A DNA stretch of 64,000 nt, taken from the NCBI GenBank assembly GCA_011088215.1, contig JAALKD010000012.1:1-64000 (forward strand), written 5' to 3'. This document shows, piece after piece, positions 28,713 to 36,683 of this stretch. The stretch's first letter is position 1, and the number at the start of each line of letters is the position of its first letter. This stretch comes from Sphingomonadales bacterium (GTDB lineage: Bacteria; Pseudomonadota; Alphaproteobacteria; Sphingomonadales; Kordiimonadaceae). The position numbers and the translations under genes are program-made. The notes beneath the pieces were generated by a model. The model had not been told where the DNA came from. It saw only the letters and a program-made list of their open reading frames with translations, and made no database searches.

Positions 28713-31310
28713 CTAGAATTTATATGTAAAATCAAGTGAAACTGTCCGGCCGAGCTCGTAGCCTTCGGTAATAACACCATCCTGGCTAAACTCTATCTCA
28801 TCGCCTAACAAGTTCTCAGCCTCAATGCTCAATTCAAGGATATTACCCCAAGCCTCAAACTCTTTACTGTAAGCAACATTGAGCATCAACGGTGGACTTT
28901 CAAACTCGTCCGGCGCTTCAAAAACACCCACCAGCGCCAAACGCGTGCCAGTGTAGTTAAGAACAATCGCCAGGTTTTCACCGCGATCATAATCACGCCA
29001 ACCAAACTGTAGGTTACCCAACCATTCTGACTGCCCCTGGAACGAGCGCACTGCGTTGGTCACAACACCCAGGTCGGCCTCATCTGTTACGGTTTCGCCG
29101 TCAATGTATGACCCGTTGACCTTCATAAACAGTTCACGAGAACCGAGCCAGTCCCAACCAAACCAGTCCTGAAAAGGCAGAATTTTCTCAACTTCAACCT
29201 CAACACCCTTAAGTTCAGCAGAAGAAGCATTCACATAAGTGGCCAATCGGCCTTCGCCCAGTGCCCGACTGCTCTGCTCGATCGGGTTAGTGAACTCTTT
29301 ATAGAATGCCCCTACGGTCAGGCTTTCGCCGGATGCGAAATACCACTCAAAACGAGCATCAAAATTGTTAATCTCAGCGATACGAAGTTCCGGATTACCT
29401 TGATATGTCAGGCCGCGCTCATCATCGACAAATCTTGCGGTTGAAAGCTCGCGCAAGTCAGGGCGGTTGATGGTTTGGCTGAAGGCCAGGCGCACTTGCA
29501 TATTCTCGACAATTTCGTAGGTCATTGTCGCCGACGGCAACCAAAACTCGCCGCGCTGTGTCACCGTGATTGGCTCAAGCGTGATCCGGTCAACCGTGTC
29601 GACCACCTGAATACTGTCTTCGTAGCGAACTCCAAAAGCGATACGCATCTTTTCCGATACTTCAATATCAGCGCCCAGATACCCCTGAACATTTTCAAAT
29701 GTTGCGGTGTAAAAATCTGAAGCGTCAAAAATTTCGGTCAGCTCAATTTGGCCCGGACCGATGTTTGCCGGGCCGAAGATAATTTCAGGTGCAAGCTGGC
29801 GCAAGTCGGTGGTTACACCGGGCGGCAACTCGAAGTTATAGCGCACCAGGCCGAAGCTGCGGTCTTTATCTACGTATGTAAATCCACCCAGAATATCAAT
29901 CGGCAGATCAGCCACATACATAGGCTGCACAAAGTCCAAACCAAATTCTTTGGTTTCTTCATCAAGCGCGTTGTAGATGGTTGTGTTGCCGTCTGTACGC
30001 GCAAAAATCAGATCTGCGTTCAGTTGCGGATTGAATTCATAAACTGTGGTGCGGCGCAGCGGAACATCACGATCAGATCGCGAAATATTGGCGCGCCAAT
30101 TTATTTCTGTTTGCTGGAAGGTGTCGCTGTCACCAAATAGGCTAACGATATGCTCACCGGTAAGCTGATTGGTCCAAACCTGGCTCTCGATCCAGTCGAT
30201 GGTTGAGCGAGTGCGCAAACCATCTTCTTGAGCAAATAGACCTTTTTCAATCAGCGAGCGTTTGGTCGACTGACGCAGCACGGTGCCGGTATAGGAAATA
30301 GAATGATCCGCATTAAACTCGAAGCCAGCCGAAAAAAGCCCGTTTAACGAGACATCCAAATTGGTTTGGCGCAGACCGCAATCATCAAAACCGGCATCAA
30401 CAAAATCCGGGGATTCGCAAACCTCCGGAGCAAAGTTGGTCCGGATCACGGGCCCAGCGTTTGATGTTGTCACGGTGCGGCGCACGCCGATGCGGTTTCT
30501 GGTGTTTACATCGTAATCGACGGCCGCGAAGAAACCGAACGCACTTTCATCGCCGACATCAAACCGGTTGCCAATAACGAAATTCAGGCCCGCGCCCGGA
30601 TAGAGCTTCTCGCTATCGATAGACCAAATGTTCGGGATAGCCCGACCCGCCGCTTGAAGCTCTTCAGGTGTCAGGCTGACTAGCGATACATCTTGTAATA
30701 TTTCATCTGGGATGTTTCGGCGTGAGCCACCAAAACCAAATATTTCACTGCCAGTACCATCATAGCTCAGACCAGTTTTACCGGTTGATTCCGAGTTATA
30801 TTTACCGGAAATGCCAAATTCGAAAATGAACTCATCTGGTACAGTTTTTGTACGGAGGTCGATAACACCGCCACCAAATTCCGCAGGGTATTTCGGCGAA
30901 TAAGTTTTCTGCACCAATACCGATTCAATTATACTTGTCGGGAAAAGATCCAGCGGCACCACTTTACGCAACGGCTCCGGACTAGGGATGCCCGATCCGT
31001 TCAACAAAGTCGACGAATACCGATCACCAAGGCCGCGGACATAAACATATTTTCCGCCAACCAGCGACACACCCGGCAGCCGCTGCAACCCGGCCGCAAC
31101 ATTACTGTCGCCCGCGAGAGTGAATGCGTCAGCGTCGAGAACATTGGCGATCTCTGATGTTGCCCGTTTCTCGTCGGGAATATATCGCCCAAGAACTGTA
31201 ATTTCCTCAACATCGTCTGCGGGCTGCGGATTGTCCTGCGCCGAAGCCATCGACGGTGCCACCAACACCGTTGAAGCCATCAGCAAATATCTAATATTTT
31301 TCTGTTTCAT
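28713..31310 (-). CDS. TonB-dependent outer-membrane receptor
   Basis: About 865 residues from the ATG at 31310; the ORF track starts six codons earlier and either is possible. Signal peptide ends 'PSMASAQ'. A plug domain follows with 'ANVLDADAFTLAGDSNVAAGLQRLPGVSLVGGKYVYVRGLGDRYSS'-type sequence, then a 22-stranded barrel ending in an aromatic residue ('SLDFTYKF'). The 'RGLGDRYSSTLLNGSGIPSPEP' and 'LDLFPTSIIESVLVQKTYSPKYPAEFGGGVIDL' stretches define a subfamily I associate with beta-helix-like secreted partners. It lies between such a lipoprotein (same strand) and gspC. The ligand is unknown, and no SusD or exbB/tonB genes are nearby. Confidence 0.9.
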   Translation of the reverse strand: MKQKNIRYLLMASTVLVAPSMASAQDNPQPADDVEEITVLGRYIPDEKRATSEIANVLDADAFTLAGDSNVAAGLQRLPGVSLVGGKYVYVRGLGDRYSSTLLNGSGIPSPEPLRKVVPLDLFPTSIIESVLVQKTYSPKYPAEFGGGVIDLRTKTVPDEFIFEFGISGKYNSESTGKTGLSYDGTGSEIFGFGGSRRNIPDEILQDVSLVSLTPEELQAAGRAIPNIWSIDSEKLYPGAGLNFVIGNRFDVGDESAFGFFAAVDYDVNTRNRIGVRRTVTTSNAGPVIRTNFAPEVCESPDFVDAGFDDCGLRQTNLDVSLNGLFSAGFEFNADHSISYTGTVLRQSTKRSLIEKGLFAQEDGLRTRSTIDWIESQVWTNQLTGEHIVSLFGDSDTFQQTEINWRANISRSDRDVPLRRTTVYEFNPQLNADLIFARTDGNTTIYNALDEETKEFGLDFVQPMYVADLPIDILGGFTYVDKDRSFGLVRYNFELPPGVTTDLRQLAPEIIFGPANIGPGQIELTEIFDASDFYTATFENVQGYLGADIEVSEKMRIAFGVRYEDSIQVVDTVDRITLEPITVTQRGEFWLPSATMTYEIVENMQVRLAFSQTINRPDLRELSTARFVDDERGLTYQGNPELRIAEINNFDARFEWYFASGESLTVGAFYKEFTNPIEQSSRALGEGRLATYVNASSAELKGVEVEVEKILPFQDWFGWDWLGSRELFMKVNGSYIDGETVTDEADLGVVTNAVRSFQGQSEWLGNLQFGWRDYDRGENLAIVLNYTGTRLALVGVFEAPDEFESPPLMLNVAYSKEFEAWGNILELSIEAENLLGDEIEFSQDGVITEGYELGRTVSLDFTYKF

Positions 31311-31351
31311 TACCATCGCGACCACCATTTGGCTTTCTTTTCTTATGCGCA

Positions 31352-31386
31352 GCGCCGCAGAGGAGCATATTGCTCCGCTGCGGCGC
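31352..31386 (-). promoter_or_regulatory. Strong intercistronic stem-loop
   Basis: GCGCCGCAG pairs with CTGCGGCGC and GGAGC with GCTCC, separated by single mismatched bases, giving a 14-bp-plus stem with a 5-nt loop. It lies between the lipoprotein stop and the TonB receptor start and lacks a U-tract on the transcribed strand. It may protect the upstream lipoprotein mRNA or reduce read-through, making the lipoprotein more abundant than the receptor. Confidence 0.7.
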
Positions 31387-31399
31387 CCCGATCACATGC

Positions 31400-32707
31400 T
31401 TACTGATTGAGCCAAACTGTCCAACCCAGGGTCCAGTCATTGGCTGCATTTTCAACTGCACCGACATAAGTCGTTACATCAAAGAAGCTATCCAGTGCGT
31501 TGACATCTGTTGCCGTCACACCAGTTTCTGTTGCACCGTTAATATAGGTCTTGAAACTTGCTGCGCTCGCCAACCCGGTCAGAGTATCGGTTGCGACCTG
31601 ATTGTTGGCTTGGTTGTTGAACCAAGTCGCCAGATCGAACACGTTGCCGTCATCTTTGAAGACCGTGTTGCAACTGTCACTCAGCAGTGTCGATTCCATT
31701 GTGAGTGTACCGGTAAGGGTTGTTGCATCAGCGCCGGACGATGCGAATGTAGCATCCTGATCAATGTCGAGACAGGCATCGCCAAAGTCAGCCACAACCA
31801 CATTCCAAAGGTTACCGCCTGTACCTTCGCGGAGAAGAATACCAATGTCACTCTCGCCGCCAGCTGCCGCTGAACCGAGGATGGTTGCATTAGCAATTTG
31901 TGGCTGCGCACGCGGTAGGAAGTCGTTACCGTCACCGAAGTTATCAGCCTCAATGCCCTGGTCTGTTGCAGGCTGGTTCGGGTTCTGGATAATGACCAGA
32001 TGTTGCACCTTGCCGCGCCAACCCTGTGTCCAATCCAAGCTGTCATCATCTGCGCCGGTAATCACTATGTGTTTCGCTTGTGCTGTACCGCCGAAGAACT
32101 CGATGCCGTCATCAGCGCCGTTGTGCACCTGTAAGAAGTCGATTTCGGTGCTGGAACCAACACCCTGAAAAGCAATACCGTTCAATTCGTCATCTGCTGT
32201 AATTGGGTTACCTGCATAAACGACCCGGGTGTAGAAAATCTGACCGCTGCCGTCAGTATCGTCGGTGCCGCCGTATAGACCGCTATCGCCTTCGCCTTCA
32301 GCTTCACAGGTGCCTGAACCATTACAGGTGTTGATGGTTGCGCGGCCATTGATAACAAGGCCGCCCCAAAGTGACGTATCCACATCGAGATCGCGTGTAT
32401 CAGGGTTGGTGGCGGTGAAAGTTACCGGTGCATCCTGCGTACCGTTTGAATTCAACTTGGAACCGCGCGAGATAACCAGATAGGACGTATTGTCTTCACC
32501 CATGACGGTTACACCGGGCTCGATGGTCAAGGTCGCCGCGTCACCTGTAGCCAGTGGACTGGATGCATCCGGGCCCATATCAACGCCGAATACAACTTTG
32601 CCAGAAAGTTGGTAGTCAAGGCCAGAAACAAGGCGAAGGTCGTCGGTGTAAGTGCCCGACAATGTGCAAACAGTGCCGTCTGCGTTGGCCGTTGTGCCAG
32701 TTGGGCA
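31400..32707 (-). repeat. Internal repeat B (C-terminal half of lipoprotein)
   Basis: Second copy of the ~440-residue unit. Some blocks are still similar at DNA level (32271-32333 against 33567-33631), mainly with third-position changes, so this is an old tandem duplication kept under protein-level selection rather than a recent event. Boundaries are approximate. Confidence 0.75.
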
Positions 32708-34273
32708 CTCTGGGTCGGGGTTCAGGCCGTATGTCCAGTTCAGTGTCCAGTTATCAGCCACCGCGTCGCTTTTAACAGCGCCGGCGAAATCTACACTGTC
32801 AAAGAAGGCATTAATGGCACTTACGTCAGTCGCCGTTACAGCGTTTTCTGCTGAGCCGTTGATGAAGTTGTTGGACAATGTCGTTGCACCGACAACGTTA
32901 TTGGCCTGGCCAGTGAAATAAGCTTCAAGGTCAAACACATTGCCGTCGTCTTTAAATACTGTGTTGCAATCAGTACCCAGCAGAGTCGACTCGATTGTCA
33001 GTCCGCCGCTAAGACTAGTTGCGCTGGACCCAGCGTTGGTGAATGTCGCATCCTGGTCAATATCAAAGCATGCGTCGCCGAAATCAGAGACAACAGCGTT
33101 CCAGATATTCGCGCCGGTTCCTTCACGCAGTAGAATGCCGATGTCGCTTTCGCCGCCTTTTGACTGCGACCCAACAATTGTCAGGTTGGACAGTTCAGGC
33201 TGTGCCCGCGGCAGGAAGTCATTTCCGTCACCGAAATTATCAGCCTCAATGCCTTGGTCAGATGCTGGCTGGGCAGGGTTTTGAATAATGACCACAAACT
33301 GGCCCTTACCGCGCCAGCCCTGAGTCCAATCAAGGCTATCATCGTCTGCGCCTGTAATAACAAGGTGCTTAATCTGTGCAGTTCCACCGAAGAATTCAAC
33401 GCCGTCATCTGCGCCGTTGTGAACCTGAATGAAGTCCAACTCGGTGCCTGAACCAACGCCCTGAAAGGCAATTCCGTTCAATTCATCGTCTGCTGTAATC
33501 GGATTACCCGCGTATTTAACCTGAACGTAACGCATTGTACCGCTCGAATCGGCATCATTGTCACCGCCGTATAGACCACTGTCGCCTTCGCCTTCAGCTT
33601 CACAAGTACCCGAACCGTTACAAGTGTTCAGGGATGCTGCACCGTTTATGACCAGGCCACCCCATTCAGAGGTAAACGGCTCTTCCAGAAGCGCGCCGCT
33701 GAAAGACGACGCTGCAGTTAGGCCCAGTTCTGTTGCAAGATCGAGGTCCAATGCTGAAGTGAAAACAATGGGGTTGGTTGCGCTACCCGCGGCATCGATT
33801 TCAGAGCCGCGAGAGATAACCAGTACGTCGGAAGCCGTCGCGCCGTACAAAACCGCGCCAGCCTCAATGCTCAAAATAGCGCTATCGCCTGCCGCTGCCG
33901 TTCCGTCTGCTCCGGTGTCAACGCCGATGGTGACTTTACCAGAAAGCTGGTAAATATTATCGGCGGTCAAGGTAACGTCAGATGTAATTGTCCCCGACAG
34001 AGTACAGTGGGTTTGCTCGCCAACTGTTGCAGCTGACGTTCCAGTAGGGCATGTGCCTGCTGATGTATATTCGATGCCACCGCGACCAACTTTAACTGCT
34101 GGGTCTGGATTGGGACCCGGGTCAGGGTCCGGGTTGCCGCCCCCGCCAGTGCCCGGGTTGGGCGCAACGGTCCCAGGTGAGGCCAACTCAGTGCTGTCGT
34201 CGCCGCACGCAACCAACGCGACAGATGCGACTGCCGCCATTAAGGTGTTTTTGAATATCTGAAGGTTTGTCAT
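31400..34273 (-). CDS. Large duplicated beta-helix-like lipoprotein, putative T2SS-linked surface protein
   Basis: A 957-residue lipoprotein (lipobox 'ALVAC-GDD') with a Gly/Pro/Asp-rich tether, then two similar halves of about 440 residues each. Each half contains 'CPTGT', 'LSGKV.iGVD', 'VISRGS', 'GGLVINGxAxINTCNGSGTCEAEGEG', 'YAGNPITADDELNGIAFQGVGS', 'VHNGADDGxEFFGGTAQ' and 'LREGTGxNxWN'. The short beta-strands punctuated by Gly/Asn/Asp are typical of right-handed parallel beta-helices. Similar sequences occur, as I recall, in secreted Bacteroidetes proteins beside receptors of the same TonB subfamily. I see no certain catalytic residues. Placement before a TonB receptor and the T2SS suggests a surface ligand-binding or depolymerising protein. 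Confidence 0.85.
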   Translation of the reverse strand: MTNLQIFKNTLMAAVASVALVACGDDSTELASPGTVAPNPGTGGGGNPDPDPGPNPDPAVKVGRGGIEYTSAGTCPTGTSAATVGEQTHCTLSGTITSDVTLTADNIYQLSGKVTIGVDTGADGTAAAGDSAILSIEAGAVLYGATASDVLVISRGSEIDAAGSATNPIVFTSALDLDLATELGLTAASSFSGALLEEPFTSEWGGLVINGAASLNTCNGSGTCEAEGEGDSGLYGGDNDADSSGTMRYVQVKYAGNPITADDELNGIAFQGVGSGTELDFIQVHNGADDGVEFFGGTAQIKHLVITGADDDSLDWTQGWRGKGQFVVIIQNPAQPASDQGIEADNFGDGNDFLPRAQPELSNLTIVGSQSKGGESDIGILLREGTGANIWNAVVSDFGDACFDIDQDATFTNAGSSATSLSGGLTIESTLLGTDCNTVFKDDGNVFDLEAYFTGQANNVVGATTLSNNFINGSAENAVTATDVSAINAFFDSVDFAGAVKSDAVADNWTLNWTYGLNPDPECPTGTTANADGTVCTLSGTYTDDLRLVSGLDYQLSGKVVFGVDMGPDASSPLATGDAATLTIEPGVTVMGEDNTSYLVISRGSKLNSNGTQDAPVTFTATNPDTRDLDVDTSLWGGLVINGRATINTCNGSGTCEAEGEGDSGLYGGTDDTDGSGQIFYTRVVYAGNPITADDELNGIAFQGVGSSTEIDFLQVHNGADDGIEFFGGTAQAKHIVITGADDDSLDWTQGWRGKVQHLVIIQNPNQPATDQGIEADNFGDGNDFLPRAQPQIANATILGSAAAGGESDIGILLREGTGGNLWNVVVADFGDACLDIDQDATFASSGADATTLTGTLTMESTLLSDSCNTVFKDDGNVFDLATWFNNQANNQVATDTLTGLASAASFKTYINGATETGVTATDVNALDSFFDVTTYVGAVENAANDWTLGWTVWLNQ
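32708..34051 (-). repeat. Internal repeat A (N-terminal half of lipoprotein)
   Basis: This segment encodes the first 'CPTGT...' unit. It is matched by the second unit at an offset of 432 codons around 'CNGSGTCEAEGEGDSGLYGG' and about 448 codons at the unit start, so a few indels separate the copies. Boundaries are approximate. Confidence 0.75.
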
Positions 34274-34485
34274 CTTGTTCCCCAGCGGCGACTTTCGCCA
34301 TCACGTTCATGATTTTTGTTGCGGATAGTCAGCGCAAAATCAGCGTGCCCATCCATGGGTCAAGACATGTAACGAGGAACTGTGACAGTTTGGTTTCGGA
34401 AGTATGACACTTTTTATTAGAGCTATGATATCTTGGGCGACGCTGTAGCATGCATGCGCTTACGGCCCAAAACCGAGCAGTTTTC

Positions 34486-35058
34486 CTATAGAAACAGCCA
34501 GGTTAGCCAGCCGCCCAGGCAAAGAAACAGGCCAAACGGCAAGGGTTGAGCCATCCTGTTTTGTTCAACTGGCTTTGGCGCGACCAGGCTTACAATCAAA
34601 GCAAACATCAATCCCGACAGCGATGCTATCAACAGAAGCGGCGGCAGCGACTGCCACCCCAGCCAAAGGCCAAGCCCAGCGAGCAACTTGGCGTCACCAA
34701 GTCCGATGCCGTCCCGTCCGCGAAGCATGCGGTATAAATAATTTAAGGTAGGAAACAAAATTAGTCCGACAACCGCGCCAACAACATGATGGGTAGGCCC
34801 GAAACGCGGGTACAACCAAACAGAAACGACGCCGCCAACTAACAGCGTCATGTTTAGAAGATTGGGCAGTCGAAAAAAACGCAAATCATACAAAGCTAAA
34901 GAAACAAGGTTTACGTATAAAAGCACGGACAACAGAAGGGGCTGATCCGATTTAAAGGCCAGCCAGGCAGTTGCTGCAACAATAACTGCGGCACTCAGAT
35001 AAAATCTTTTGCCTGTCAGTCCCGTGAGGATTTTTTCATCGGCAGGTATTTTAGTCAC
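34486..35058 (-). CDS. gspO: Short A24 prepilin peptidase (T2SS)
   Basis: A 190-residue, mostly hydrophobic A24-family aspartic peptidase starting at GTG. The two catalytic Asp residues are D58 in 'LALYDLRFFRLPN' and D122 in 'GIGLGDAKLL', the latter in the GxGD motif. It lacks the N-terminal CxxC...CxxC methyltransferase domain of full-length GspO/PilD, so it resembles the short CpaA/TadV-type peptidases. It is the only prepilin peptidase in the window and lies 213 bp upstream of the lipoprotein-receptor-gsp genes, so it probably processes GspG-K. Confidence 0.9.
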   Translation of the reverse strand: MTKIPADEKILTGLTGKRFYLSAAVIVAATAWLAFKSDQPLLLSVLLYVNLVSLALYDLRFFRLPNLLNMTLLVGGVVSVWLYPRFGPTHHVVGAVVGLILFPTLNYLYRMLRGRDGIGLGDAKLLAGLGLWLGWQSLPPLLLIASLSGLMFALIVSLVAPKPVEQNRMAQPLPFGLFLCLGGWLTWLFL

Positions 35059-35204
35059 CTAATTGCACGTTCTATTGCTGGAAACATATGAATAATCGCA
35101 TAACGGCCAGTCAATGTAGTTACACATTGTCTTCTATATAACAAAACGGTTTTGCTTGCCGCCACAACAAATCATGGATGGGGCAATGGCCCGGCGAAGG
35201 TCAC

Positions 35205-35235
35205 AAAAAAACACGCTTCAACAGCGTGTTTTTTG
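35205..35235. terminator. Bidirectional rho-independent terminator
   Basis: AACACGCT-TCAAC-AGCGTGTT forms an 8-bp stem flanked by A-runs on one side and T-runs on the other, so the hairpin plus U-tract works on both strands. On the minus strand it terminates the 137-residue TPR-like gene just upstream. Confidence 0.85.
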
Positions 35236-35268
35236 GTTTCGATATAGCCCACCGATCAAGGGCGCTTT

Positions 35269-35682
35269 TTAATTGGCTGTGTTCAGCCGTGCCAGCGCAA
35301 GTTTCGCAATAGACTTTACCCTGCGCGGCTGGCCAGACACTGTCAGCGCATAAGGATTTTTCTTGGATGAAAGAATTTCATTGTAAATGGCGACTGCCAT
35401 GTCACGTCTGCCGGTAGTGCTATATACAAATGCCAAATTTAATTTGGCGAAGACTTCGTCTTCTTTGGCAACATCTGATTTCAACAAAGCCGCTTCAGCC
35501 TTGCTCCAATCGCCGGTGCTTAATTCGTCTGCGGCATATTTTTCCTTATCCTGCTCCTGCATCATCACTGTTAGCAGTGGCTCGGATACTTGCTCAGCGG
35601 CTGACGCGCTATAAGCAGAAAGTGACAGTCCTGCAGCAAACAAGCTTACAGCGACTTTTTTTACTTTTTTTGAAATACTCAT
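35269..35682 (-). CDS. Small exported TPR-like protein
   Basis: A 137-residue protein with a Sec signal peptide ending 'YSASAA'. The mature part is helical and resembles about two TPR units ('STGDWSKAEAALLKSDVAKEDEVFAKLNLAFVYSTTGRRDMAVAIYNEIL'), with a basic C-terminus ('GQPRRVKSIAKLALARL'). I do not recognise a specific family. It has its own terminator, and an inverted repeat lies upstream, so it is probably monocistronic. A role in the envelope is likely; partner unknown. Confidence 0.8.
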   Translation of the reverse strand: MSISKKVKKVAVSLFAAGLSLSAYSASAAEQVSEPLLTVMMQEQDKEKYAADELSTGDWSKAEAALLKSDVAKEDEVFAKLNLAFVYSTTGRRDMAVAIYNEILSSKKNPYALTVSGQPRRVKSIAKLALARLNTAN

Positions 35683-35723
35683 AATTCTGACCCTATGGCA
35701 AACCTTTCTATTATCAACATGTT

Positions 35724-35743
35724 TGTTACAGTTATGTGTAACA
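35724..35743. promoter_or_regulatory. Inverted repeat upstream of the TPR-like gene
   Basis: TGTTACA-GTTATG-TGTAACA is a perfect 7-bp inverted repeat 42 bp upstream of the minus-strand ATG, in an AT-rich 296-bp divergent intergenic region (35683-35978). A further TGTAACA half-site lies at 35809-35815. The arrangement is like an operator; no matching regulator is identified. Confidence 0.45.
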
Positions 35744-35978
35744 TAGAAGATAAATTTATAGCCAGTGTAAATTAACCGCTTGATTTAGTTCATTAAAAAA
35801 ATTTTTTCTGTAACAAATAAAAATTCTCTTTTTTACCCAGTGCTTTAGTCATTTTCGACGTGATTCGAAAATCTCCATATGAAGTTTTTATGACATGGTC
35901 AGAAAAGTACGGACAAGCCCGCTTTAGTCGTGTAGCTGGTGTTTTAAGGCGCTTGGCGCATGGTTTTTTGAGGCTACA

Positions 35979-36578
35979 ATGCAACGTATTTTTGGCAAAT
36001 TTTTAAACGTTTTCGCAAAATCACTGATGGCAGGTTCCATCGGTGTTTTAGCGTTTACTATAAATGCAAATGCAACAACATCTAAAGCACCAACCAAGAT
36101 TTTAGCGGCCCCAATAGCTCCGCTAGAGGGATTGTCACCCTACGCAACTGACCAGAATAACAAAGTTGCCCTTAAATTTATCAAACGTACCGGCATCACA
36201 AAAAACTTGTCACTATTGGTTCTGCAAGACGTTAAGAACCGCCGCCAGATCAAAGATGCTATTGCGCTTTATGGTATGCCCAAGGTTCAAGAAACTGTCG
36301 TGGACGCGATCAAGGCAGCGCATAAGATATATGCGCCGCGTTGGAATCAGCTGATGGCAGAGATTTATGTGGAACATTTCACTGCGACAGAGCTGGCATC
36401 AATAATGGCCAAGCGCGAGGCGTCACCCTTTTTCCCGCGCCTGCTAGATTTGCAGGACACAATCTCCAAAGCCGTTCACGCGCGTGGTGATCAAATGGTC
36501 GCCAGTGCCCGTGTTGATGTCATGGATCAAGTTACAAGCATTCTGCCAACTAAATCACAGGCAAGCCTTGGTCGCTAG
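35979..36578 (+). CDS. Exported DUF2059-like protein
   Basis: A 199-residue protein with a signal peptide ending near 'INANATT'. The C-terminal half, 'RWNQLMAEIYVEHFTATELASIMAKREASPFFPRLLDLQ', resembles the DUF2059 helical domain, in which an aromatic-rich 'Y..HF..EEL..l..F..sp.g' motif recurs. No catalytic motif is visible. The gene stands alone between divergent and co-directional neighbours and ends at an 8-bp stem-loop. Function unknown. Confidence 0.75.
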   Translation: MQRIFGKFLNVFAKSLMAGSIGVLAFTINANATTSKAPTKILAAPIAPLEGLSPYATDQNNKVALKFIKRTGITKNLSLLVLQDVKNRRQIKDAIALYGMPKVQETVVDAIKAAHKIYAPRWNQLMAEIYVEHFTATELASIMAKREASPFFPRLLDLQDTISKAVHARGDQMVASARVDVMDQVTSILPTKSQASLGR

Positions 36579-36595
36579 ATCGTTCCTGATCTAGC
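36574..36595 (+). terminator. Stem-loop at the end of the DUF2059-like gene
   Basis: GCTAGATC-GTTCCT-GATCTAGC is a perfect 8-bp stem that includes the stop codon. It is followed by AATTCTAACC rather than a strong U-tract, so termination strength is uncertain. Confidence 0.5.
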
Positions 36596-36683
36596 AATTC
36601 TAACCACCCTATCCTTTATCACTATTGGTCATTGTGTCTCCACGCGCTAACTTATTCCCAAGGGAACAAGCTGGAGGGAAGCA

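Noticed and set aside
31400-34051. Long direct repeat considered as a possible mobile element or integration duplicate
   Set aside because: The two copies are in frame within one protein and diverged mostly at synonymous sites, so it is an internal domain duplication.
34378-34390. AACTGT-G-ACAGTT palindrome upstream of the large lipoprotein
   Set aside because: Short (6-bp arms) and isolated, over 100 bp from the start codon, with no convincing promoter around it.
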